A stretch of 32,744 nt of DNA from Bacteroidales bacterium (GTDB lineage: Bacteria > Bacteroidota > Bacteroidia > Bacteroidales > UBA932): the NCBI GenBank assembly GCA_017561885.1, contig JAFZBF010000004.1:1-32744 (forward strand), given 5' to 3'. The translations under genes and the position numbers were made by a program. The notes beneath the pieces are model-generated. The model did not search any database. It saw only the letters and a list, made by a program, of their open reading frames with translations, and was not told the origin of the DNA. Below, in pieces: positions 17,169-23,620 of this stretch (position 1 is its first letter; each line of letters opens with the position of its first letter).

Positions 17169-18185
17169 CTAACACTCGATAAGTACCGGTGTAACTACGC
17201 CTTCCCAGTCTGTGACGACAGGATCGACTTCGCCGCCCTGATAATCATCATCCGGGATTTCCATCGTCTCTTCGAAAATGAGGCGGTGTGTCGAGTTGTC
17301 CGGATTGAGCCACTGGTCTGTGACATCATAAACATAGAGGCAGCGGGCGCCGCTATTTGTGGTCACAAGCACCATGACCAGCACATCACTGTCCGCTTGC
17401 GGATATTTGCCGAAAGTGTTGAATACCGACTTAATCTGTCCGTCCTGTACGCCGGTCCCGCTCTCAAGGGCAATAGCGCAGGGATGACCGGTTGTCCGCC
17501 TGTCCCAAAGGAAGCGGCCGTCTGCCTGACCCGTTATGTATACCTCTGCGTTCCGGATACGCTCCGTACCCTCAATGTACGGAATCTCCAATGTCCAGGT
17601 CTCTGAGACACGTGACAAATCTGCTGACAATACCACGGTTTCGGCATCGTCCGGCCGTACCGGTACCACCGCCCCGGAAATTATCCCGGCGAAAAGATGA
17701 TCCGGCTCGAAGATGACCGGCTGTTCTTCGGTACTGACCTGATTGTATATCCCGTCGTCCTTTGCCTGCCCGGAATGCGGCCTCACCCGGACACCCGTGG
17801 CATCCGTGAAAGCGAAAGCGCCCGCACGCTTTTCCGTACCGGACACTTGAGTAACCTCCGTACCCAGACTGTATATGACAATGTCGTAAATTCCGGCCTC
17901 GATATCTACGAATCCGCCTCCGGACGGAAGGAAATCCTCAGACACCAACTCATGGCTCGCGACATCGTAGAAACATACGCGAACCATTTCCGGCATCTTG
18001 CCGGCAACCTTGTCGCGCAAAGACGGGTTGGTGACAAGATACTCTTCCATCGACTGATCAAGGGATTGGTCCACCGAGATACGGATATACACGCCCGAGC
18101 CCCGCTCATGCATCGGGATGCGCATGCATCCTGCAGCCAGCGCAAAAAGGAGTATGCCCCAAATAATGATACGTAAACCTTTCAT
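17169..18185 (-). CDS. DUF5119 fimbria-associated lipoprotein
   Basis: A 338-residue lipoprotein with lipobox LAAGC at about residue 20. The sequence matches what I know of DUF5119: MVRVCFYD near residue 67, an IYDIVIYSLGTE strand, VIFEPDHLFAG, VFNTFG, a final RLIFEETMEIP strand and a closing V-DWE motif. Members sit in Bacteroidales fimbrillin operons and are presumed anchor or minor pilus components; function is not established. Its ATG overlaps the DUF3575 stop (ATGA), so translation is coupled. It is the last gene of the minus-strand fimbrial unit, and its stop lies 5 bases from the edge of the 112-bp repeat, so the inserted unit ends almost exactly at the gene. Confidence 0.85.
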   Translation of the reverse strand: MKGLRIIIWGILLFALAAGCMRIPMHERGSGVYIRISVDQSLDQSMEEYLVTNPSLRDKVAGKMPEMVRVCFYDVASHELVSEDFLPSGGGFVDIEAGIYDIVIYSLGTEVTQVSGTEKRAGAFAFTDATGVRVRPHSGQAKDDGIYNQVSTEEQPVIFEPDHLFAGIISGAVVPVRPDDAETVVLSADLSRVSETWTLEIPYIEGTERIRNAEVYITGQADGRFLWDRRTTGHPCAIALESGTGVQDGQIKSVFNTFGKYPQADSDVLVMVLVTTNSGARCLYVYDVTDQWLNPDNSTHRLIFEETMEIPDDDYQGGEVDPVVTDWEGVVTPVLIEC

Positions 18186-18946
18186 TGGACACCTCCTTGC
18201 TTACGCGTACAGATAGGAACCGCCAGCGACACTTGAGCCCGGGTAGGCCCGACCCAGTTGATAAACTTCGTTACACCTTCCCGACGATAGACAACCCCTC
18301 CAGGTTCCAGACAGTCATAGGGACGTGCAGCCGACCAAATATAACCGAAGCCAATCTCCAGTTCCAGATGCATCCTGCCCTTGAAAACAGGGGCGGCATA
18401 AAGGAAGTCCAGGCCGGCGTTGTAGAATTCACCCTGGTAACCGGACCAGTCGCGTTCAAAGTCATACATTCCGGCCGCACCGTAAACACCTATGGAGCAG
18501 CCCAGCAGGCGTTGTCCGTCCTTCCGGTCCCTGCGTGCAAACCAGTATCTGAGTTCAAGATCCGCGGCCAACAACTCGTTGCAGACGCCACTCTTGTCCA
18601 CACCTGCGGCGCGGTCGGGACGCCCCAGCCAAGGATAATAGATGTCGGAGCCGATGCTCCAGCGGGGACCCAGCGGAACTTCGGCGCCGAGGTTCAGGAA
18701 CGGTATTGCCAGGATGTTGGTCCGTAGTGCGAACAGCATCCGGCGGTCAGAGTAGTCCGGACTGAAGGATTCCTTTTCCTTCGGGGCAGAAGGCGTGACT
18801 TGGATATAGACGGTATCCCGTACAATCCGTGTGACATATACGGTATCTGTCCGCATATCCTGTGCATACGACCGTCCCACCCCCAATAACTCCAGGAGCA
18901 GGAGGAGGGATACGGTCCATAGGATCGTTAAAACGGGAATCCTCAT
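18182..18946 (-). CDS. DUF3575 outer-membrane beta-barrel protein of fimbrial operon
   Basis: A 254-residue exported protein with a hydrophobic signal (about residues 5-28, ending SYAQ). A short repeat-like linker, DTVYVTRIVRDTVYIQV, lies at residues 34-50. The DUF3575 barrel begins at RMLFALRTNILAIPFLNLGAEVPLG and continues with amphipathic strands such as WSIGSDIYYPW and LELEIGFGYIW. DUF3575 proteins are probably outer-membrane barrels encoded with fimbrillins and DUF5119 proteins; they may help secrete or anchor fibres, which is inference. It lies 15 bases after the fimbrillin gene and overlaps the DUF5119 gene by 4 bases. The family call is firm. Confidence 0.88.
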   Translation of the reverse strand: MRIPVLTILWTVSLLLLLELLGVGRSYAQDMRTDTVYVTRIVRDTVYIQVTPSAPKEKESFSPDYSDRRMLFALRTNILAIPFLNLGAEVPLGPRWSIGSDIYYPWLGRPDRAAGVDKSGVCNELLAADLELRYWFARRDRKDGQRLLGCSIGVYGAAGMYDFERDWSGYQGEFYNAGLDFLYAAPVFKGRMHLELEIGFGYIWSAARPYDCLEPGGVVYRREGVTKFINWVGPTRAQVSLAVPICTRKQGGVQ

Positions 18947-18961
18947 TAAATCAGGCAGTTA

Positions 18962-19969
18962 CTAACCAATCTGCTCGTTGTCGACGTTCTCGCCCCAGTC
19001 ATCGACCGAAGTGGTGAGCGTGATTTCGGCAGCGGAGAACTCAAGGTTGAAAATGTACTTCTTGCCCATCTCCCAAGGCGTGCGGGGGATATTGAGCTCA
19101 TAGTCGAAGGTCTTGCCGCCCATTGAGTAGTTGATTACAATCTGCTTGGCAGACTGCTCGGGGATGAGCAGGTTCGTGGTAATCTGGGTGGCCGTGCTGT
19201 TCAGCGTATACGGGAAATCGGCGATGCCTTCAGCTGAAGTCAGATCCTTGTCGCCGTGGGCGGAAATGGTCCAGCCGGCCTTCAGGTTGGCGCGGTAGTT
19301 GTCGACCGTCAGCGTGCCGCTGTATTCCAGATCTTTGATCGTAATTTTGTTTATTGTCAGGTCCACCGTCGTTGTGGCGCTCTTCTTGGCAGTGAAGGCG
19401 AGGAGAGCCTGGGCGTGCTTGAAAATCAGGGACACGTCACCGTCCGAGCCCGGCACACAGCCATTAGCCACGGCGTACATCACGTCATACTGGTTGTTAA
19501 AGGTGTCCCAATCTGCAATCGTGAACTCGCGCGCGTGGGTATCGGCATGAAAAGTCGGAGAAAGGGCGTCCTTGGCGGCCGGCGTCAGCGCATAGGCAAG
19601 GAAATCCACCTTCACGAGGCCGAATGGCCAGTAGATATGTTGCTTGGTATAGGGGCCGTTTCCGGAGGCCGGGAACCACTTGGCTCCGTCCAGAAAATAG
19701 GCGAAAAGCTGGCCGCCATAGCTCGAGGCGCCAGGGTCGAAATACTTGGGGGATCCATCTGCGGAAGCAGCCGCATAGATGACATAGTCGTTATCAGTGC
19801 CTAGGGAGGTACCGATCAGTTCCGGATCTGCCTTCGTTGGAACATTCGCCACAGCTTTGAAACCAATCTCGAGGGGAGTCTCTTCATGTACTATTTCCGT
19901 CTTTAAACAGGAAACGGCGGCCAGCAGCACTACTGCACCCGCAAAAAAAGAAAGAAAGAAATGTTTCAT
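18962..19969 (-). CDS. Fimbrillin-family lipoprotein (FimA/Mfa-like pilin)
   Basis: A 335-residue lipoprotein with lipobox AAVSC near residue 20. The mature N-terminus contains GFKAVANVPTKADPEL, a PTKA-like segment common near the start of Bacteroidales fimbrillins, where trypsin-like processing of Porphyromonas type V pilins also occurs. The rest is beta-rich, with YDVMYAVANG, FKHAQALLAFT, the NLLIPEQ strand, and a C-terminal WEMGKKYIFNLEFSAAEITLTTSVDDW, cited here as WEMGKKYIFNLEF and SVDDW, the typical fimbrillin closing strand. It heads the minus-strand unit with DUF3575 and DUF5119. Its signal-peptide codons contain an A7-(GAAA)3 tract that could slip. It is probably a structural or accessory pilin of a surface fibre. 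Confidence 0.87.
   Translation of the reverse strand: MKHFFLSFFAGAVVLLAAVSCLKTEIVHEETPLEIGFKAVANVPTKADPELIGTSLGTDNDYVIYAAASADGSPKYFDPGASSYGGQLFAYFLDGAKWFPASGNGPYTKQHIYWPFGLVKVDFLAYALTPAAKDALSPTFHADTHAREFTIADWDTFNNQYDVMYAVANGCVPGSDGDVSLIFKHAQALLAFTAKKSATTTVDLTINKITIKDLEYSGTLTVDNYRANLKAGWTISAHGDKDLTSAEGIADFPYTLNSTATQITTNLLIPEQSAKQIVINYSMGGKTFDYELNIPRTPWEMGKKYIFNLEFSAAEITLTTSVDDWGENVDNEQIG
19943..19961. repeat. A7-(GAAA)3 simple repeat in fimbrillin signal codons
   Basis: On the plus strand a run of seven A is followed by three GAAA units; on the coding strand this encodes part of MKHFFLSFF. Gain or loss of one unit would shift the reading frame a few codons after the start. Confidence 0.75.
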
Positions 19970-20023
19970 CTTGGTTGATATTTGATGTCACTTAAATTCA
20001 TATCTCTCTAAATTATTACGGTA

Positions 20024-20031
20024 CAAAAATA
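20024..20031 (-). promoter_or_regulatory. Bacteroidetes -7 box TATTTTTG for fimbrillin unit
   Basis: The minus strand reads TATTTTTG, matching TAnnTTTG, 54 bases upstream of the fimbrillin start. A TTTG lies only 12 bases further upstream, too close for the usual -33 position, so support is moderate. Confidence 0.45.
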
Positions 20032-20106
20032 AGTAATTTTCCACAAATATCCTCGCAGCGTGCATATCATCCCCGATCCGGCACCCTTATGCATGCCTGA
20101 AGCGCT

Positions 20107-20131
20107 TCCCGAATGATTTAATAAATCGGGA
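20107..20131. promoter_or_regulatory. Palindrome in divergent fimbrial intergenic region (candidate operator)
   Basis: Outer arms TCCCGA (20107-20112) and TCGGGA (20126-20131) are reverse complements. Inside them lies a perfect 13-base palindrome, GATTTA-A-TAAATC (20115-20127). It sits between the two divergent promoters, about 45 bases before the plus-strand -7 box. The remainder of the 240-base gap (19970-20209) shows no other gene-like or structured element that I can see. Confidence 0.4.
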
Positions 20132-20175
20132 CACGGGTTTTGTGAAGGCGGGACGAGGATCGCCGATGCTCATCA

Positions 20176-20183
20176 TATCTTTA
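20176..20183 (+). promoter_or_regulatory. Near-consensus -7 box TATCTTTA for plus-strand fimbrial unit
   Basis: TATCTTTA differs from TAnnTTTG in its last base and lies 26 bases before the ATG of the 53-aa gene. No -33 TTTG is evident, which would suit a promoter that needs an activator. Confidence 0.45.
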
Positions 20184-20209
20184 CAATTGGGACAATCACA
20201 ATAACAACC

Positions 20210-20371
20210 ATGGTCAAGACAAAAACGAAAGAACCCTATTTTTCACCTGAAACACAGGTGTTTGGAATCCAGATGGATAATGGAATCCTGAACGCCAGCG
20301 GGAAAGACGCCAGACTGTTAGGGGCCGGCGTAGATGAAAGTGATGCTGATGATAATGGAAGTATTTGGTAA
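20210..20371 (+). CDS. 53-aa small protein leading the plus-strand fimbrial unit
   Basis: ATG at 20210 opens a 53-codon frame ending in TAA at 20369-20371, 13 bases before the fimbrillin start. The protein begins with a basic stretch, has YFSPETQVFGIQ, then GILNASG, and ends in an acidic, Gly-rich tail. Short proteins with a Tyr-x-x-Pro-Glu start and an ILxxSG-like middle are familiar from Bacteroidales surface-protein loci, but I know of no assigned function. No signal peptide is apparent. It sits 26 bases after a -7 box and could be a peptide in its own right or a leader controlling the next gene. It is real by position and composition rather than by a known domain. Confidence 0.6.
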   Translation: MVKTKTKEPYFSPETQVFGIQMDNGILNASGKDARLLGAGVDESDADDNGSIW

Positions 20372-20384
20372 GATTATTAAGATT

Positions 20385-21770
20385 ATGAAACAGTCGTTAT
20401 TTTCCGCAGCCTTTATTCTACTTGTATCCTTCGCTGCAGGATGCACGCAAGACTTGCTTGACCCCCAACTTTCTGCTGTCCAGGATGAAACCGGGGACAA
20501 AATCACGCTTACCGTTTCCGCGGTGACCAAGAATCCCAATGCCTCGGGAGAAAGCGAGACAAAGGTTGCTTATGGCTCCATAGATGCTACCTGGGAAACG
20601 GGCGACCAGATTTTCCTGATCAAGAACGACGGGACCACCATCACGCTCACCCTCACCAGCGGTGCCGGAACCACATCGGGCAATTTCTCTTCCACGGACC
20701 CGGTGGTAGCGGGGACTTATATCCCGTATGCCGTGAGCAGGACTTCCCTGGACAAAGGCTTCGTGAGTGTATCGGCAGGTACTATCACGCTGGACCTGAG
20801 CGCCGCGGGTGGAGGCAGCCTGGCCGACGCCCTGGAGCACGACATCCTCAAAGGGACGTCCATCGTCCTGGCCGACGACCAGACTACGGCCACAATTGGC
20901 GATCTTACCACACACATCTTAAGTTATCTGCGTTTTCGTTTCACAAGTGCCTCCAAAGCCATCACGACCATCGGGATGGATTCGGCCGGCGGAGTGTACA
21001 GGACAGTGAGCATTGCTGCAAACGGTTCCGTAAGCGGAAGTGATTCCTCCACCGATGTGGTAAACGTAACAGCCTCGGACGATGGCGCCGGGACATACTC
21101 CGGCTATTTCGCCGTTTACAACGGCACTTCCACCAGCCTGATGGCCCGTGCCGAGGATGAAGACGGAGGACAATACGCACGCTTGGTGTCAACCAAGAAT
21201 GTCAATTACACGGCGGGGAATGTTTATGGAAAGACCATTACCCTCACTTCCGACATGGTAGCGGCTGCCGCGACAGGCTCCCTCAGCGGACATTCCTGGA
21301 AAAACCTGGGCCTGAGTGTAAAATGGGCCGAATTCAATGTCGGATCTTCCAGCGAGTATTCGTATGACCAGAATGTGGATAATACTGCAGAAGGAACGGC
21401 CAGAGAGACTTGGTCCGGATGGCGCATTCCAACCCAAGCTGAAGTGCAAGAACTTTTTTATGCCAGTGAGAGCGAGTGGATTACCGGTTCAAACAACGGC
21501 GTAAAATTCAATTGTAATGGTAACTATGTGGCAATGGGAGCCGGAGGATATTACAGGGACCGGGGCGATAGAGATTGGACGTACAATGTTGGCTCTACCG
21601 TTTACCTCTATATTGATGAAACCCATTCAGAAACCAATGGCACGGTCCGTCATTGGGCGACGATAGGCGGCTCCGGCACAGCGTTGGGCTTTGGCAGTGC
21701 AAATTTGGGGAACAATAGCTTTTATTTCTCCAACTATGCTGCCATGCGTCTCGTTTGCGACTATGAATAA
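20385..21770 (+). CDS. Fimbrillin-like lipoprotein with C-terminal FISUMP domain
   Basis: A 461-residue lipoprotein with lipobox FAAGC (Cys20). Residues ~35-290 form a Thr/Ser-rich fimbrillin-like beta region, including VAYGSIDATWETGDQI and the AGTYIPYAVS strand. Residues ~295-461 match the Fibrobacter succinogenes major paralogous (FISUMP) domain: GLSVKWAEFNVGSS, WSGWRIPTQAEVQEL, GGYYRD and the terminal RLVCDYE. FISUMP domains sit at the ends of many exported Bacteroidetes proteins, often linked to binding, so a tip or adhesin subunit is a reasonable inference. The start at 20385 was preferred to 20334 because it gives a standard lipoprotein signal and clears the upstream small gene. The promoter of the downstream regulator lies inside the last codons of this gene. 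Confidence 0.83.
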   Translation: MKQSLFSAAFILLVSFAAGCTQDLLDPQLSAVQDETGDKITLTVSAVTKNPNASGESETKVAYGSIDATWETGDQIFLIKNDGTTITLTLTSGAGTTSGNFSSTDPVVAGTYIPYAVSRTSLDKGFVSVSAGTITLDLSAAGGGSLADALEHDILKGTSIVLADDQTTATIGDLTTHILSYLRFRFTSASKAITTIGMDSAGGVYRTVSIAANGSVSGSDSSTDVVNVTASDDGAGTYSGYFAVYNGTSTSLMARAEDEDGGQYARLVSTKNVNYTAGNVYGKTITLTSDMVAAAATGSLSGHSWKNLGLSVKWAEFNVGSSSEYSYDQNVDNTAEGTARETWSGWRIPTQAEVQELFYASESEWITGSNNGVKFNCNGNYVAMGAGGYYRDRGDRDWTYNVGSTVYLYIDETHSETNGTVRHWATIGGSGTALGFGSANLGNNSFYFSNYAAMRLVCDYE

Positions 21771-21783
21771 TTCACTATCTTTG
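21754..21783 (+). promoter_or_regulatory. Full Bacteroidetes promoter (TTTG - 18 bp - TATCTTTG) for the Kelch/AraC regulator
   Basis: TTTG at 21754-21757 and TATCTTTG at 21776-21783 are separated by 18 bases, close to the known TTTG-N19-TAnnTTTG consensus. The -7 box ends on the first base of GTG 21783, so initiation would fall at or next to GTG 21789. This predicts a leaderless or nearly leaderless regulator mRNA. Confidence 0.6.
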
Positions 21784-21788
21784 TGATA

Positions 21789-23396
21789 GTGAAGCGCTTC
21801 TTTCTCATTCTTCTCGCCGTGATCACTGCCGCATGCTCACGCAGCACCGGTAGTGATGCACTGCGGTGGCCAGATTTGCCGGAGCCGGTCGCCACGACGT
21901 ACGTCATGGTTCTCAATGGAGAACCCACACTTTTTGGAGGGCATTCAGATGGCTTCCTGCTTTCGCCAGCGGCATGGTATCTAAAGGACGGTGCATGGCA
22001 TAAGGTCCCCATGAAATACCCTCACGACTTCGGGTTCTGCACACCGCTGCCGGACGGGCGTGTGATGCTTGGCGGCGGTGTTGCGGAAGCCTTCGGAATA
22101 GGTCAGAGCTGGGGCGTTGAAGTCTATGACCCTGCTTCGCACAGTTTTACAGCTATTGGTATCCTGGATCGCAAAAGAGCGGGGGCATCGGCCCTGGCTT
22201 TGCCTGATGGACGGGTCCTGGTGAGCGGAAACTGGTATGCACCCGACGCAATGGAGATCTATGAGCCCGGAAAAGGGTTTACCTTTCTGAAAGATGTCAC
22301 GGTGCAGCGCAATAGCCCCTTTATCCTGGCTTCTTCCGACGACAATGTAATTATCTTTTCCAGCCAGGACAATTATGGCAAGCCTTCCGACGGTACGGTG
22401 GATCGCTTGCACGGAGACCCTTTCCGCGAACCGTTGCTAGATGAATGGGAAGCCTGGGCCACACAGAGGGCTGACCTTTCCTTTGGTGAATATTCCTATC
22501 TGGTTCTGGCCAGACATCGTGAAAGTAAAGAATGGGGAGTCTTACGTATCGTGGGAGAACGATTCTCCCTCTTGGAGACTGACCAGCCAATCCCCGTAAG
22601 TTCCGAAGCCGGAGCCTACGACTGGAACCAACTGGCTGTGGACCGGAGCCGCCGGAATGCATTTACTTTAGGAATTGATCCTGAAGGGAATGCCTGCATT
22701 GCCTGCATCTGCTATGATCCCATCTTCGACGGAGAAAAGGCCAAAGTTGTATTGACAAAGGTTGATGGTTCCTTTCCCTCTGCCGGTGCATTCGCGTTGT
22801 CCCCGGACGGGACAATTGTGCTGCCAGGAGGCAACAGCATCTCGCCAGTGGACGGAGTCCCTGCGACAAACAATTTCGTGACCCGTCGCGATGTCTGGGT
22901 TTTTCCAACAAAGGCGCTGCCGAAACCATCCTTCCCCTGGCCTTGGGCCATTGCTGTTTGCCTGCTGTTACTGACGGCCGGAGCCTTCTTCTTGCGGATG
23001 GGCAAAAGGCCCGCCTCCGCGGAAGATGCAGAAGACCTTCCTGCCTCGCAGCAATTATCGGAGCAGCTTTTACAAATCATTGAGAAAGAGGAGCTTTTCA
23101 AACAGCCGGATCTTCGTCTCACCGACATTGCCGCTCGGCTGGCAACCAACAGGACCTATATAAGCGCTATCATCAAGAGTCTTTCCGGAGAGAATTTCTC
23201 TAATTTGATTAACAGCTACAGAGTCCGCCATGCACAAAAGCTGATGAAGGCGCATCCGGATATGAGCGTCACGGTAATCGCCGAGGAAAGCGGCTTCTCC
23301 TCCCGCAGCGCATTTTATCGTAACTTCAAAGAAATGACCGGCTTGAGTCCAGCCGAATGGAAAAAGTCGGCATTATCTACAGAGAATGGAAAATAA
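21789..23396 (+). CDS. Membrane-bound AraC-type regulator with periplasmic Kelch-like beta-propeller
   Basis: A 535-residue one-component regulator. The N-terminal hydrophobic segment ends in a possible lipobox (ITAAC). Residues ~30-370 form a beta-propeller-like region with Kelch-type strands LPDGRVMLGGG, LPDGRVLVSGN and SPDGTIVLPGGN. One transmembrane helix (PWAIAVCLLLLTAGAFFL, about residues 385-402) leads to a cytoplasmic tail and an AraC double helix-turn-helix domain (about 425-525) with LTDIAARLATNRTYISAIIK, VTVIAEESGFSSRSAFYRNF and the closing GLSPAEWKK. It has no histidine kinase or receiver domain, so a periplasmic signal would pass straight to a DNA-binding domain, as in ToxR-like proteins. 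GTG 21789 was chosen because GTG 21783 overlaps the -7 box. It probably controls the two divergent fimbrial units. Confidence 0.82.
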   Translation: MKRFFLILLAVITAACSRSTGSDALRWPDLPEPVATTYVMVLNGEPTLFGGHSDGFLLSPAAWYLKDGAWHKVPMKYPHDFGFCTPLPDGRVMLGGGVAEAFGIGQSWGVEVYDPASHSFTAIGILDRKRAGASALALPDGRVLVSGNWYAPDAMEIYEPGKGFTFLKDVTVQRNSPFILASSDDNVIIFSSQDNYGKPSDGTVDRLHGDPFREPLLDEWEAWATQRADLSFGEYSYLVLARHRESKEWGVLRIVGERFSLLETDQPIPVSSEAGAYDWNQLAVDRSRRNAFTLGIDPEGNACIACICYDPIFDGEKAKVVLTKVDGSFPSAGAFALSPDGTIVLPGGNSISPVDGVPATNNFVTRRDVWVFPTKALPKPSFPWPWAIAVCLLLLTAGAFFLRMGKRPASAEDAEDLPASQQLSEQLLQIIEKEELFKQPDLRLTDIAARLATNRTYISAIIKSLSGENFSNLINSYRVRHAQKLMKAHPDMSVTVIAEESGFSSRSAFYRNFKEMTGLSPAEWKKSALSTENGK

Positions 23397-23400
23397 TCCA

Positions 23401-23431
23401 TAGAGGGGCAGTCAAATCGACTGCCCCTCTA
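23401..23431 (+). terminator. Hairpin terminator after the regulator gene
   Basis: A perfect 13-bp stem (23401-23413 with 23419-23431) encloses the loop AAATC. It starts 5 bases after the regulator stop. The T tract is weak on the plus strand. It also stands in the way of any minus-strand transcript entering the regulator gene from the right repeat. Confidence 0.8.
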
Positions 23432-23508
23432 CTGTTTAAATATTTGTATTGAAAAAACTGCGTATTTTTCATCAAAAACTGAATGGTAACCATTCTTGAA
23501 GACTTATT

Positions 23509-23620
23509 TTCAATACACGTAAATTCATAGCATTCTTATTTTTAGTGGCGCAAAGATAGTGTTTTTTTGCATAATTATCCTATCTATTATCTATGGATTA
23601 CTTCGCGCCAGGTTTTGCCG
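23509..23620. repeat. 112-bp perfect direct repeat, right copy
   Basis: Identical to 17053-17164. Here the M64 end of the repeat is continuous with the peptidase reading frame (GKTWREVIHR then TAA), while the start of the 105-aa gene is broken: after about seven shared codons it runs into unrelated sequence and a stop. The promoter box inside it (23551-23558) therefore points at no intact gene. Bases 23432-23508, between terminator and repeat, show nothing that I can name. Confidence 0.97.

Larger units (their letters stand above)
17053..23620. other. Candidate inserted fimbrial cassette bounded by 112-bp direct repeats
   Basis: A 6456-base unit (one repeat copy plus 6344 unique bases) separates the lemA-side 105-aa gene from the M64 peptidase gene it presumably once adjoined. 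Everything inside belongs to one theme: fimbrillins, DUF3575 and DUF5119 accessory proteins, a small protein and a membrane-bound regulator, in two divergent transcription units. I see no integrase, transposase, relaxase or terminal inverted repeat. The structure fits integration of a circular DNA through the 112-bp homology, or a trans-mobilised island with long attachment sites. An assembly join at a repeat would also look like this. Confidence 0.6.

Noticed and set aside
20020..20209. Riboswitch or structured leader in the divergent gap
   Set aside because: Apart from one palindrome and two -7 boxes I could not find a stable conserved-looking fold; the distances to both start codons are short.
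17053..23620. Composite transposon or insertion sequence
   Set aside because: No transposase, no terminal inverted repeats, and the direct repeat is far longer than known target duplications; an integrase is also missing.
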